From Enterococcus ratti (GTDB taxonomy: Bacteria > Bacillota > Bacilli > Lactobacillales > Enterococcaceae), in the NCBI RefSeq assembly GCF_001886195.1, contig NZ_JXLB01000018.1, positions 1-41,695 on the forward strand: 41,695 bases of DNA. The letters are read 5' to 3'. A program made the translations under genes and the position numbers. Under the pieces are notes generated by a model. It was given only the letters and a program-made list of their open reading frames with translations. It was not told where the DNA came from and ran no database searches. This document shows, piece by piece, positions 19,738 through 28,745 of this stretch (position 1 is the stretch's first letter; each line of letters begins with the position of its first letter).

Positions 19738-19854
19738 ATGCGTGATAATAAACAAACAAGTACTTTTTCAAAAATTACTAAATTCGTTGTTTGGATGATG
19801 TTGATTCTTACAGTTGGTTCAGTCGTTTTAACTGCTATCATGAGTGTCATGTAA
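19738..19854 (+). CDS. DUF4044-like membrane microprotein (38 aa)
   Basis: A 38-residue frame begins at an ATG preceded by GAGG at 8 nt. It has a polar N-terminus (MRDNKQTSTFSKITK) followed by one hydrophobic helix (VVWMMLILTVGSVVLTAIM). This pattern, polar KxSTFSK then VWxMLxxTVG, resembles the tiny DUF4044 proteins annotated in many Firmicutes, whose role is unknown. It lies 70 nt after corA on the same strand and just before a terminator, so it may share the corA transcript. A second strong site (AAGGAGG, 19693-19699) lies upstream without a normal start codon. Confidence 0.75.
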   Translation: MRDNKQTSTFSKITKFVVWMMLILTVGSVVLTAIMSVM

Positions 19855-19898
19855 CAATGATATTAGCAAAATTGTGATAAGTTCTGCAAAAATATAAT

Positions 19899-19955
19899 AA
19901 GCCGAATCTTCCAGAAAATAAGAAAAGCTATTTTCAGGTGATTCGGCTTTATTTA
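19899..19955 (+). terminator. Terminator after corA and the DUF4044-like gene
   Basis: AAGCCGAATC (19899-19908) pairs with GATTCGGCTT (19940-19949), with additional pairing inside, followed by TTATTTAT. It closes the plus-strand unit; the converging recN gene ends at 20046. Confidence 0.85.
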
Positions 19956-20045
19956 TACAAAAAATAATTTTTGAAACACGTTTAATAAACGATTGCAAAA
20001 ATAAGAAGCTGCTTCATAGAAATAAGAATAAATTATTTAAACTAT

Positions 20046-21731
20046 CTACTCATGATTTCTTGCCAAGCGTAACAACTCTCTTGCATGTTCAATGGTTAAC
20101 GGTGTAATTTCACTGCCTGCTAGCATTCGAGCAATTTCAGATTCTCTCTGGGTCGGCCTTAGTTCAGTTACAGAAGTTTGCGTTCGTCCATCAATGACTT
20201 CTTTGTGAATATAATATTGATAGTCTGCAACGGCGGCGACTTGTGGAAGATGTGTAATGCATAATACTTGAGAGCAGATGGAAATTTGCGAAATTTTATC
20301 TGCAATAGCTTGGGCCACTCGTCCACTTACACCCGTATCGACCTCATCAAAAATAATGCTAGTCACTCCTTGTTCTGAAGAAAAAATTGTTTTTAGCGCA
20401 AGTAAGACGCGTGACAGTTCACCGCCAGAAGCGACTTTTACTAAAGGTTTTAAAGGTTCACCGGGATTTGTGGTTATGTAAAATTCCACTTGGTCGAACC
20501 CATTTGCATCGAAATATTCAGATGGTTCACTAGAAAATCGTACTTCAAATTCGGTGTTTTCCATATATAGACTTTTTAATTCACTTAAGATTGATTTTTC
20601 TAATTCGGCCGCTATTTTTTGACGTTTTTCATGCAAGTTTGACGCTTGTTGTTGAAGTAACGCATTTTGCTCAGCCAATTCATTTTTCATTTTTTCAAGT
20701 TGCCCTTCTGAAAAGTCGGAAGAATCTAACTCTTTAGTGATTGCTTCATGATATTCAACGATGGCTTGAATAGATTCACCGTACTTACGTTTTAATTGAC
20801 GAATTAATTCAAGCCGTTGATTGACTTCCTCTAATCGATTTTCATCTAACTCTAGCAAATCAATTTGACGGCTCATGTCACCGATTGCATCTTGCAATAA
20901 ATAATAGGCACTTTGTATATTTTCAAAAATCGCTTCATACTCACTATCTAAATGAGCAATACTTTGTAATTCAGAAACAGCTAAACCAATATGATCTATA
21001 CTGCTTGGTTCTCCGTTACTTAGCGCACTGTAACTGTTAGCTAAGCTGTCAACGATTTTTTGATAGTTGCTCAATTTCTCACGTTCTTCACTTAACCGCT
21101 CTTCTTCTCCAATTTGTAAAGCTGCAGCAGCAATTTCTTCTTGTTGAAAATGAAGCATGTCGATTCGTTGCACAAACGATTTTTCATTTTGCTGGACTTT
21201 TCGTACTTTTCTTTCTATTTCACGATAGCTTGCGTAAGTTTTTTGATAAACTTTTTTTGCTTTTTGAAAATCGGCATCCCCAAAACGGTCAAGCAACAAA
21301 AGATGCGATTCAGCTTGTAAAAGTTCTTGATGTTCATTTTGTCCTTGAATATCAACTAAATAGCTACCTATTTTTCTAAGATTTGCTAATGTTACGATAT
21401 GCCCGTTCACACGACAAACATTTTTCCCAGTTAAAGACATGTCACGACGAACGATCAAATTGTCTTCATCCGATTCAATTCCTAATTCTTCCATCAATTC
21501 AAAAAAGCTTTCCTGACTTGGCCATTCAAACAAGCCTTCTAACACACATTTATCGGCTCCTTGACGAATGTAATCACTGGAGCCTCGTCCCCCCGCTAAG
21601 AGTCCAAGCGCATCAATAATAATTGATTTTCCTGCCCCAGTCTCTCCTGTGAGTGCCGTCATTCCTGCATGAAAAGACAAATGCAATTGAGGAATAATCG
21701 CAAAATTAGTAATACTTATTTCTTGTAGCAC
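20046..21731 (-). CDS. recN: DNA repair protein RecN
   Basis: SMC-like ATPase that acts early in double-strand-break repair. The Walker A motif GETGAGKS lies near the N-terminus, after ISITNFAII. Long coiled-coil arms flank the centre (residues about 150-370). The signature VASGGELSRVLLALK and the Walker B region (IIFDEVDTGVSG) lie in the C-terminal lobe. I choose the GTG start giving 561 residues (VLQEISITNF), because AAGGAG sits 8 nt upstream. A TTG seven codons earlier overlaps the argR stop and lacks such spacing. It is last in the folD-recN block, 17 nt after argR. Confidence 0.97.
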   Translation of the reverse strand: MLQEISITNFAIIPQLHLSFHAGMTALTGETGAGKSIIIDALGLLAGGRGSSDYIRQGADKCVLEGLFEWPSQESFFELMEELGIESDEDNLIVRRDMSLTGKNVCRVNGHIVTLANLRKIGSYLVDIQGQNEHQELLQAESHLLLLDRFGDADFQKAKKVYQKTYASYREIERKVRKVQQNEKSFVQRIDMLHFQQEEIAAAALQIGEEERLSEEREKLSNYQKIVDSLANSYSALSNGEPSSIDHIGLAVSELQSIAHLDSEYEAIFENIQSAYYLLQDAIGDMSRQIDLLELDENRLEEVNQRLELIRQLKRKYGESIQAIVEYHEAITKELDSSDFSEGQLEKMKNELAEQNALLQQQASNLHEKRQKIAAELEKSILSELKSLYMENTEFEVRFSSEPSEYFDANGFDQVEFYITTNPGEPLKPLVKVASGGELSRVLLALKTIFSSEQGVTSIIFDEVDTGVSGRVAQAIADKISQISICSQVLCITHLPQVAAVADYQYYIHKEVIDGRTQTSVTELRPTQRESEIARMLAGSEITPLTIEHARELLRLARNHE

Positions 21732-21748
21732 TGCAATCACTCCTTCAC

Positions 21749-22198
21749 TCAAAGGTAATGTAGGAAATCCATCTTTAATGTCATTGCATCTTCTTGCGTA
21801 CGCGTGATCATTAATACATTATCATCATCATTGATAATTGAAAACAATTCTTTTTTGTAGCGTTTGTCAATTAAATTAGCTGCTGCTGAAGCATTTCCCG
21901 GTAAAGTTTTTAAAATAACGAATTTTTCCATTTGATCGACAGAAACAAATGCATCTTTTAATAATTTTTCTAACTTTGCACTAACATCTTCACTGGTTTC
22001 TACAGGAAGGCTGTACCGATATCCTCCGGTTGTTGCAGGAACTTTGATCAGTTTAAGTTCTTTAATATCTCTTGAAATCGTTGCCTGCGTCACAGATATT
22101 CCTTTATTTTTTAATAGCTCAACAAATTCTTCTTGTTTTCTTATATCATTTTCGTTTAATAGCCGGGTAATCAAACGATGACGGTCTTTTTTTCTCAT
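21749..22198 (-). CDS. argR: Arginine repressor ArgR/AhrC
   Basis: Arginine-responsive hexameric regulator of arginine synthesis and catabolism. The N-terminal winged helix (residues 1-70) contains the conserved VTQATISRDIKELKL. The C-terminal oligomerisation and arginine-binding domain includes LPGNASAAANLID. The usual acidic arginine-binding stretch (GDDT-like) reads NDDDNVLMI here, a conservative variant. Length of 149 residues is normal. Its position between tlyA and recN matches the ahrC locus of Bacillus; enterococci usually carry further argR paralogues elsewhere. Confidence 0.95.
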   Translation of the reverse strand: MRKKDRHRLITRLLNENDIRKQEEFVELLKNKGISVTQATISRDIKELKLIKVPATTGGYRYSLPVETSEDVSAKLEKLLKDAFVSVDQMEKFVILKTLPGNASAAANLIDKRYKKELFSIINDDDNVLMITRTQEDAMTLKMDFLHYL

Positions 22199-22252
22199 AC
22201 GTGTTTCGCTCCTTTGCGTGTTCTTTATATGATAGCGTATTTCAAATGCTTA

Positions 22253-22280
22253 ATAAAGAAGAACCCGCTGCCTTCTTTAT
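22253..22280. repeat. Perfect 9-bp inverted repeat between tlyA and argR
   Basis: ATAAAGAAG (22253-22261) pairs with CTTCTTTAT (22272-22280) around a GC-rich 10-nt loop. It lies within the 90-nt gap after tlyA. There is no clear U tail, so it may be a weak terminator or an RNA processing or stability hairpin. Confidence 0.5.
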
Positions 22281-22288
22281 CGGCTAAT

Positions 22289-23110
22289 TTACTCGTTGGG
22301 ATTAAATTGTTTATGGGCTTGCTTTACAATCGTTTCTGAATCAATACTAGCAGATATTGTTCCTTGATTCGCTACTTTTTTTAAATGTACTAAAAATTCA
22401 ATATTGCCTTCCCCACCAGTAATAGGTGAGTAACTTAAATCTAAAACATCGTAGCCGTGTATTACTACAAAATTCAAAATTTCTTTAATGACTTGGACAT
22501 GCGTGTGCTTATCACGAACAATTCCATTTTTTCCAACTGCCTCTTTTCCCGCTTCAAATTGTGGCTTAATTAAAGCAATTACTTCGCCGCCATCTGCTAA
22601 AATTTCATGCAGTGGAACAAACATCAACCGTAAAGAGATAAATGAAACATCAATGACAGCAATTTCCGGCTGTCCATACTGAAAATCTTCAGGTTTTGCA
22701 TAACGGAAGTTCATTCTTTCCATTACGATCACTCGTTTGTCTTGCCTAATTTTCCAAGCTAATTGATTGTAGCCAACATCTAAAGCATAACTCATTTTTG
22801 CACCGTTTTGTAACGCTGCATCAGTAAAGCCACCGGTTGAGGCTCCAATATCTAGCAATACCTTGTCTGCTACTGATAAATTAAATACTTTTAACGCTTT
22901 CTCAAGTTTCAATCCCCCTCGAGAAACGTAAGGGAATTTTTTTCCTTTAATTTGTAATTTACTCGTTATAGGGATTTTTTCTCCGGGTTTATCAAAACGT
23001 TCATTTTTTTCATTATAGATCAGACCAGCCATGACTGAACGTTTCGCTTGTTCTCTTGTTTCAAACAAACCTTGTTTGACTGCTAAAACGTCTACACGTT
23101 CTTTTTCCAT
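22289..23110 (-). CDS. tlyA: TlyA-family rRNA 2'-O-methyltransferase
   Basis: S4-domain plus FtsJ-type methyltransferase. In mycobacteria TlyA methylates 16S and 23S rRNA; the Firmicute homologue (YqxC) is placed in the same family. The S4 domain is at residues about 3-60 (RVDVLAVKQGLFETREQAKRSV). The SAM motif LDIGASTGGFTD and the later VIDVSFISLR and ALIKPQFEAG motifs follow. I choose the ATG giving MEKERVDV (273 residues), because GAGG lies 6 nt upstream; a GTG further out overlaps ispA. It follows ispA by 16 nt. Confidence 0.93.
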   Translation of the reverse strand: MEKERVDVLAVKQGLFETREQAKRSVMAGLIYNEKNERFDKPGEKIPITSKLQIKGKKFPYVSRGGLKLEKALKVFNLSVADKVLLDIGASTGGFTDAALQNGAKMSYALDVGYNQLAWKIRQDKRVIVMERMNFRYAKPEDFQYGQPEIAVIDVSFISLRLMFVPLHEILADGGEVIALIKPQFEAGKEAVGKNGIVRDKHTHVQVIKEILNFVVIHGYDVLDLSYSPITGGEGNIEFLVHLKKVANQGTISASIDSETIVKQAHKQFNPNE

Positions 23111-23126
23111 TTTTTTCCTCATTTCT

Positions 23127-24011
23127 CTATGCACCGAATTGTTGAATTACCTGACGAAGCAACTCTCCATCAAATGAGCAGACTGTTTTTTCTAATTGAT
23201 CAATCACGGTATTTGCCGCAGCAATTTCATGTTTAAGTGCCATTTTTGTTTCTTTCAGTCCGATTAATTGTGGATAAGTCGCTTTACCCATTTTCGCATC
23301 TTTGCCAACTGTTTTGCCTAAGGTCTCTGTCGTACTCACAATATCAAATAAATCATCGCGAATTTGAAAAGCCAAACCTAAGTGATTGGCTATCTTTTGT
23401 AAATAGGTTAAAACTTCTTCCGGTTGATTAGCTAAAATTCCACCTGCTAATAGCGCATAATGCATTAATCGACCTGTTTTCCTTTCGTGTATAAATTTTA
23501 GTTCTTCCAAAGACAATTGCTGGGTTTCTCCTTTGACATCAGCTGCTTGACCTGCCACCATGCCTTGAGTTCCTGCATTAATTGCTAGTTGTTGAAGTAA
23601 CAAAAGTTTAGGGGAATCGTCTAAACGAGTCATACTGAGTAGCTGAAATGCACTTGTTAATAATCCATCTCCTGCTAGAATTGCTAGCGCTTCTCCATAC
23701 ACTTTGTGGTTCGTAGGTTTCCCTCGGCGCAAATCATCATTATCCATCGCTGGAAGATCATCATGAATAAGCGAGTAAGTATGAACCATTTCAAGAGCTG
23801 CAGCAACTTGATAGGTCGTTCGATCAATTTTTTCATTAAAAGCTGTGACTGTACTTAGTATAAGTAGCGGACGTATCCTCTTTCCTCCAGCATGAATTGA
23901 ATAAATCATGCTTTCTTTTAAACTCTCATCAGAGGTATATTCACTTAAAAAAGAAACAATCTCTTTTTCGACAGCCGGCAGATGAATCATTGAAAAATCA
24001 GTCATTTTCAT
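23127..24011 (-). CDS. ispA: Farnesyl/geranyl diphosphate synthase IspA
   Basis: Prenyltransferase that makes C15 precursors for undecaprenyl phosphate, which MraY and MurG need. The first aspartate-rich motif is DDLPAMDNDD followed by LRRGKPTNHK. The second is FQIRDDLFDI. Length of 294 residues fits the short-chain enzymes. The ATG at 24011 abuts the xseB stop codon. No dxs follows, unlike Bacillus, which fits the mevalonate route known in enterococci. Confidence 0.96.
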   Translation of the reverse strand: MKMTDFSMIHLPAVEKEIVSFLSEYTSDESLKESMIYSIHAGGKRIRPLLILSTVTAFNEKIDRTTYQVAAALEMVHTYSLIHDDLPAMDNDDLRRGKPTNHKVYGEALAILAGDGLLTSAFQLLSMTRLDDSPKLLLLQQLAINAGTQGMVAGQAADVKGETQQLSLEELKFIHERKTGRLMHYALLAGGILANQPEEVLTYLQKIANHLGLAFQIRDDLFDIVSTTETLGKTVGKDAKMGKATYPQLIGLKETKMALKHEIAAANTVIDQLEKTVCSFDGELLRQVIQQFGA

Positions 24012-24244
24012 TAGGCTTCCTCATTTCTTTCAAAAGCAATTTCTTCATTTGCTTCTGACATCATTTTCGTCAACGTCTCTTCTGCTTTCGTCAACGTCTC
24101 TTGGCAATGTTTACTTAATTCCATGCCATGTTTAAATGCATCTAATGCGGATTCTAAAGGAACATCTCCTTGTTCCAACTGACTAACAATTTTTTCCAAT
24201 TCTTGTAAAGACTCTTCAAATGTTGGATTTTCCATATCAATCAT
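24011..24244 (-). CDS. xseB: Exonuclease VII small subunit
   Basis: Small helical subunit of exonuclease VII; several copies bind one XseA. The 77-residue sequence has the family pattern [36 protein letters not shown]. Its first ATG overlaps the xseA stop as ATGA, so translation is probably coupled. A second ATG three codons in (MENPTF) is spaced better from AGGAGG and could be the real start. Confidence 0.96.
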   Translation of the reverse strand: MIDMENPTFEESLQELEKIVSQLEQGDVPLESALDAFKHGMELSKHCQETLTKAEETLTKMMSEANEEIAFERNEEA

Positions 24245-25581
24245 TCTCCTCCTTCTTTTATTTCTTTTACTGTAGCGATTACTCGTCCATCTTGATAATG
24301 AATCTGAATGGCATCATCCGTTTTTACCTGCCTGATGCTTTTAACGACATGTCCTTCAAGAGTCGTGTAATTATAACCACGTCCCATGATTTTCAACGGA
24401 CTGAGCAAATCTAATGTTTGAACTGCTTTTTGGAAGCGTTGCCGTTGTTCCTGCATATATTGTTCCGCTTTTTCTATTAGCCGTTTTTCTAAGTACGTCG
24501 TTTCTTGTTTTGCCGATCTTACACGATAAATAGGCGTAACTTGTTCAAGTTGATGCGTTAATTGTACAGTCTGTTTTTCTTTTAAATGATAAATTTGTTG
24601 AACCGATTGAAACAAGCGCTGCATTAATTGATCAAATTTAACCGTTTTTCCTTCATATAAACGTTCAGGTTGTCGAAAAACATAAGACTGTTTGGCTCGT
24701 TCAAAACGTTCTTGTTTTCGTTGAATTTGTCGACTAAATGCTCGTTCTAATCTAGCTTGTTGCTCTTTAATTTTTATTAATACGTCAGATAAAACAGGAA
24801 CAGCTAACTCAGCAGCTGCAGTAGGAGTTGCGGCTCGAACGTCAGCGACTAAATCTGCAATCGTCGTATCTGTCTCATGTCCCACTGATGAAATCACAGG
24901 GGTTTTGGCTTCAAAGATTGCTCTAGCTACCCGCTCTTCATTGAATGGCCATAAATCTTCAATTGATCCTCCCCCTCGTCCAATGATCATTGTATCAAAA
25001 TTACCGATCTTTTCTACTTGCTGAATATTTTGTACAATATTATCTGCCGCTTGGGTCCCTTGAACAACGGTAGGAAATAAAACCAGTTGAACAATAGGGT
25101 AACGTCTTTTGACGGTCGTGATAATATCACGGATAACGGCTCCACTTGGGCTAGTTAAAACAGCAATTCTTTTAGGAAAACGAGGGAGTGCTTTTTTTGG
25201 TGTTTGGAAAAGACCTTCATTCCTCAATTTTTCCTTACGCTCTTCTAGTTCTTGATACAATGCCCCCACACCGTCAGGTTCCATATGCTCAACATAAATT
25301 TGATAAGAACCAGAAGCTTCATATAAAGAAATTCGTCCAACAACGAACACCTTCATTCCTTCTTTTGGTTGAAAACGCAATTTTTGAAAGGCTCCTTTGA
25401 ACATGATTGCCGATATCTTTGCATGATCATCTTTTAAACTAAAATATTGATGGGCATTTGCTCTTAAACGAAAATTAGAAATTTCTCCCGTTAAATAGAC
25501 CCTTTCAAGATAAGGGTCGGCATCAAATTTTCTTTTTAAATACTTTGTTAAAGTCGTAACTGTCAAATATTCTTGAGTCAT
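24241..25581 (-). CDS. xseA: Exonuclease VII large subunit
   Basis: Catalytic subunit of the ssDNA exonuclease VII. The N-terminal OB fold spans about residues 5-105. The catalytic core contains [31 protein letters not shown] and the [21 protein letters not shown] motif, followed by a long coiled coil (about 285-395) that binds XseB. Length of 446 residues is standard. Its ATG directly follows the folD stop, and it overlaps xseB by 4 nt. Confidence 0.97.
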   Translation of the reverse strand: MTQEYLTVTTLTKYLKRKFDADPYLERVYLTGEISNFRLRANAHQYFSLKDDHAKISAIMFKGAFQKLRFQPKEGMKVFVVGRISLYEASGSYQIYVEHMEPDGVGALYQELEERKEKLRNEGLFQTPKKALPRFPKRIAVLTSPSGAVIRDIITTVKRRYPIVQLVLFPTVVQGTQAADNIVQNIQQVEKIGNFDTMIIGRGGGSIEDLWPFNEERVARAIFEAKTPVISSVGHETDTTIADLVADVRAATPTAAAELAVPVLSDVLIKIKEQQARLERAFSRQIQRKQERFERAKQSYVFRQPERLYEGKTVKFDQLMQRLFQSVQQIYHLKEKQTVQLTHQLEQVTPIYRVRSAKQETTYLEKRLIEKAEQYMQEQRQRFQKAVQTLDLLSPLKIMGRGYNYTTLEGHVVKSIRQVKTDDAIQIHYQDGRVIATVKEIKEGGE

Positions 25582-26427
25582 CTATTCACCTACTTTTGCG
25601 GCCATAACTGTTTGATACATCAACATCGTAATTGTCATCGGACCTACGCCTCTTGGTACAGGGGTAATATAGCTTGCTAAAGGTGCTACCTCATCAAATT
25701 TCACATCGCCAATTAATTTTCCATTTTCATCCCGATTCATTCCAACATCAATGACAACTGCTCCCTTTTTAATAAACTCTTTTGTGACAAAATGTCCCCG
25801 TCCAATGGCTACAACTAATATATCTGCATTTCTTGCTAGTTCTGGCAAATTTTTAGTTTTAGAATGGGCAATAGTAACGGTCGCATCATTCATCAACATC
25901 AGTTGAGCCATTGGTTTACCAACAATATTACTTCGGCCAATGACTAACGCCTGTTTGCCAGCTATCTTAATATTATAAGCTTCCAGTAATTTCATAATAC
26001 CATAAGGCGTACAAGGAATCTTATCCGGGTTGCCTGTTAGCAACCGTCCTAAATTCATCGGATGAAATCCATCTACATCTTTTTGAGGATCAATAGCAAG
26101 CAAAATTTTTTCTTCATCAATGTGTTCTGGTAACGGAAGTTGAACAAGAATCCCATGAAACGTCGGGTCTTGATTATATGTTTGAATTGCAGCTAATAAG
26201 TCTTTTTCAGAAATTGAACTTGGATATCGTTTTATTTTCGAATATAATCCAATTGCTTTTGCTACGCGTTCTTTATTTCGTACATAAACTTGGCTTGCTG
26301 ACTCTTCTCCTACTAAGAGCACGACTAATCCAGGATGGATAGCTTTTTCTTTTAATTCACTCACTTTTGCCGCAATCTCTGCCTGCATTTTTTCGGCTAA
26401 TTCTTTTCCATTCAGTAATTCTGCCAT
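25582..26427 (-). CDS. folD: Methylene-THF dehydrogenase/cyclohydrolase FolD
   Basis: Bifunctional enzyme converting 5,10-methylene-THF to 10-formyl-THF for purines and initiator tRNA. The catalytic lysine region [13 protein letters not shown], the substrate motif [18 protein letters not shown] and the cofactor loop [10 protein letters not shown] are present, as is the C-terminal [10 protein letters not shown]. Length of 281 residues is usual. It has its own extended -10 promoter and starts the folD-xseA-xseB-ispA-tlyA-argR-recN unit. Confidence 0.98.
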   Translation of the reverse strand: MAELLNGKELAEKMQAEIAAKVSELKEKAIHPGLVVLLVGEESASQVYVRNKERVAKAIGLYSKIKRYPSSISEKDLLAAIQTYNQDPTFHGILVQLPLPEHIDEEKILLAIDPQKDVDGFHPMNLGRLLTGNPDKIPCTPYGIMKLLEAYNIKIAGKQALVIGRSNIVGKPMAQLMLMNDATVTIAHSKTKNLPELARNADILVVAIGRGHFVTKEFIKKGAVVIDVGMNRDENGKLIGDVKFDEVAPLASYITPVPRGVGPMTITMLMYQTVMAAKVGE

Positions 26428-26457
26428 ACCATCACTCCCCGATTTTTTTGTGCTTCC

Positions 26458-26486
26458 ATTCTACCACAGTTAAATAATTTTTTTGA
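26458..26486 (-). promoter_or_regulatory. Extended -10 promoter of folD
   Basis: The minus strand reads TGTGGTAGAAT: a TGn extension and TAGAAT at 26458-26463, about 31 nt upstream of the folD ATG. The -35 is poor (TCAAAA). The preceding nusB terminator makes a separate start site here likely. Confidence 0.6.
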
Positions 26487-26503
26487 CCCGTTTTACCTTG
26501 TTC

Positions 26504-26533
26504 ACAAAAAAAGCTGGGACTAAGCCCCAGCTT
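26504..26533 (-). terminator. Terminator overlapping the nusB 3' end
   Basis: AAGCTGGG and CCCAGCTT form an 8-bp GC-rich stem followed on the minus strand by seven T. The upstream arm lies in the last codons of nusB, so coding and termination overlap. Confidence 0.92.
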
Positions 26534-26969
26534 CGATTTCTTTTAAAACGTTGGATAATACGCCATTAACGAATTTTCGTGATTGATCATCACTAAATGT
26601 TTTGGTCAATTCAATTGCTTCATTCAGTGCCACCGCTAACGGTACATCTTCCACGTATTTCATTTCAAAAATAGCAATACGTAAAATAATCAGATCCATC
26701 TTAGAAATACGACTAATACGCCAATTTCCTTTAAGATGTTTTTCAATTATCTGATCCAATTCACTCTTTTTGGCACATACACCACCAACCAAAGTATCTA
26801 AATAAACAGGAACAAAGGCTGATTCTTCTACATTAATCATCTCTTTATGATCTAACGCCATGGCGTGAAAAATGGCATCTTCTTTAGTCAAATCTGCATT
26901 AAAATCTAAAGGAAATAATGCTTGCAAGGCCATCTCACGAATTTTATGTCTTGTTAACTCTTTATCCAT
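26520..26969 (-). CDS. nusB: Transcription antitermination factor NusB
   Basis: RNA-binding all-helical protein that with NusE recognises boxA in rRNA leaders. The N-terminal arginine-rich helix RHKIREMALQALF and the C-terminal conserved DVPLAVALNEAIELTKTFSDDQSRKFVNGVL are clear. I choose the ATG giving MDKELTRHK (149 residues), because GAGG lies 6 nt upstream. This ATG overlaps the asp23 stop (ATGGATAA). An upstream in-frame start would run deep into asp23. Its last codons form the first arm of a terminator. Confidence 0.97.
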   Translation of the reverse strand: MDKELTRHKIREMALQALFPLDFNADLTKEDAIFHAMALDHKEMINVEESAFVPVYLDTLVGGVCAKKSELDQIIEKHLKGNWRISRISKMDLIILRIAIFEMKYVEDVPLAVALNEAIELTKTFSDDQSRKFVNGVLSNVLKEIEAGA

Positions 26970-27387
26970 TTTCTTCCTCTTCGTCTTCAAAAAGCTCTTC
27001 GATCGCTGGTTGTTCCAACTTCTCAGGCACTACCGCTACAACGTGTACGTTTACTTGTGCTAAGGCAATATCTGTCATGAAAAGAACTTGTTGATTTACG
27101 CGCTCTTGCATTTCCATTGCTACCTTAGGAACAGAAACACCGTATTCTAAATAGCAGTAAAGGTCTACTTTTAAACCATCTTCATCATTTACTAAATAAA
27201 CGCCTTTACCATGGGCTGCTCGCCCTAACAGCTCAGTCACATTGCTGGCAAACGTTCCACGCATTCCATAAACGCCTTTTACTTTTGAAGCAGCAATTCC
27301 GATAATTACTTCGATGACTTCTGGCGCAATAACGATTTCACCAAGCTCTTGAGTAGCATTTAAGATCAAATTTTTATCCTCTGCCAT
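26962..27387 (-). CDS. yqhY: Asp23/Gls24-family protein (YqhY)
   Basis: Member of the Asp23/Gls24 family. YqhY in Bacillus lies beside accBC and is linked to control of acetyl-CoA carboxylase activity; other members are envelope stress proteins. Family marks are IAPEVIEVIIGIAASKVKGVYGMRG and the later VDLYCYLEYGVSVPKVA. The tail is strongly acidic. I choose the ATG giving MAEDKNLI (141 residues), which follows AAGGAGG. The gene opens the two-gene unit with nusB. Its 230-nt upstream gap replaces the efp and accBC genes seen in Bacillus. Confidence 0.92.
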   Translation of the reverse strand: MAEDKNLILNATQELGEIVIAPEVIEVIIGIAASKVKGVYGMRGTFASNVTELLGRAAHGKGVYLVNDEDGLKVDLYCYLEYGVSVPKVAMEMQERVNQQVLFMTDIALAQVNVHVVAVVPEKLEQPAIEELFEDEEEENG

Positions 27388-27615
27388 TTTATCTATTCCT
27401 CCTTTTGCCACTATACGCATTACTTACGAATAAACAAACTTCTTGCTTTTTTCATTCAAAACGTATAAAGGTAACCTGTTCACTCACTTATTTAAACCTT
27501 CTTCATTCAAATAAGTCATGCTTTGTATTCAAAGCTTGATTTCTTTTATAGTGTATCATTAAATTAAGGGATTTTCTATAACAAAGTCTACCTGAAAGTG
27601 CTTGTGTTCAACGAA

Positions 27616-28680
27616 TTATAAAATAATTAACTCTTTAGGTGAATGAGTTAAAACTCGGTTACCATTTGTTGTAATTAATAAATCATCTTCAATTCTAACT
27701 CCACCGATGCCGGGTAGATAGATACCAGGTTCATCTGTAATGATATTCCCGGGTACAAATTGTTTTTCTGCTCGTACAGAGACATTTGGTCCTTCATGAA
27801 TTTCTAAACCAATCCCATGACCAGTTGAATGACCAAACGCTTTTTCGTATCCACAAGTTGAAATATATTCTCTTGCAACAGCATCCAACTGTCGACCTGT
27901 CATTCCCGATTTTGCCATTTCTAAAACGGTTAGTTGCGCATCAAGAACAATTTGATAAATTTCTTTTAATTTCTCTCCCGGATCCCCGATCGCAAACGTC
28001 CGTGTCATATCAGAAACGTACCCCTCATAATAACAACCAAAATCTAAAGTAATCAAGTCTCCTTGTTCAATCACTTTTTTACTTGCAACACCGTGAGGCA
28101 TGGCAGAACGTGCCCCACTTGCAACGATTGTTTCAAATGAAACACTGGAAGCACCAAGCGATCGCATATAAAAATCAAGTTGATTTGCTACTTCAATTTC
28201 TGTCATTCCCGGTTGAATCATCTTTAAAATATACTCATAAGCCATATCTGCGATATTACAAGCTTTTTCAATGATCGCAATTTCTTTTTCATCTTTTACT
28301 TCTCGAAGTTCTTCGATCATGTTAGAAACAGGAATCAATTGCGCCTCTATAATTTCTTTTAATAGCGTGTACTCTAAAAATGAAATTGCAGTTTCTTCAA
28401 AAGCAAGTCTCTGTAGCTCTTCTTTACTGATTAAACCAGCCACTTCATCAAAAATTGTTCCGATATTTTTAACGATTTCAAAACCTTGAGCTTGAGCTGC
28501 TGCTTGTTCGGTGTAACGAAAGTCAGTAATAAAAAACGCTTTTTCTAATGTAATTAAAGCTGCCCCAGTTGTTCCCGTGAAATTTGTTAAATACCGCAGA
28601 TTATAAGGACTAGTAATTAAAAATGAATCTAAATTTTTTTCTTGCATTTTTTTACGCAATTTTTCCACTCGCAGCATCAT
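27616..28680 (-). CDS. pepP: Xaa-Pro aminopeptidase (M24 family)
   Basis: Metallopeptidase that removes N-terminal residues preceding proline. The N-terminal creatinase-like domain (residues 1-125) is followed by the pita-bread domain. Metal ligands are visible in order: Asp in LDFGCYYEGYVSD and in SDMTRT, His in GHSTGHGIG, Glu in TDEPGIYLPG and Glu in VRIEDDLL. Length of 354 residues fits the short bacterial form, orthologous by position to yqhT. The name pepQ is used in some genomes; prolidase versus aminopeptidase P cannot be separated here. Confidence 0.93.
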   Translation of the reverse strand: MMLRVEKLRKKMQEKNLDSFLITSPYNLRYLTNFTGTTGAALITLEKAFFITDFRYTEQAAAQAQGFEIVKNIGTIFDEVAGLISKEELQRLAFEETAISFLEYTLLKEIIEAQLIPVSNMIEELREVKDEKEIAIIEKACNIADMAYEYILKMIQPGMTEIEVANQLDFYMRSLGASSVSFETIVASGARSAMPHGVASKKVIEQGDLITLDFGCYYEGYVSDMTRTFAIGDPGEKLKEIYQIVLDAQLTVLEMAKSGMTGRQLDAVAREYISTCGYEKAFGHSTGHGIGLEIHEGPNVSVRAEKQFVPGNIITDEPGIYLPGIGGVRIEDDLLITTNGNRVLTHSPKELIIL

Positions 28681-28716
28681 AAATGAAATTCCTTCTTTCT
28701 TTGCTCTCTTTTTTCT

Positions 28717-28745
28717 ATTATAACAAATTTTACCCTATTCACAGC
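28717..28745 (-). promoter_or_regulatory. Promoter of pepP
   Basis: The minus strand has TTGTTATAATAG, with a perfect TATAAT at 28717-28722, about 37 nt ahead of the pepP ATG. The -35 for it is weak. An overlapping alternative pairs TTGTTT with TAAAAT at 18 nt. Confidence 0.55.
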
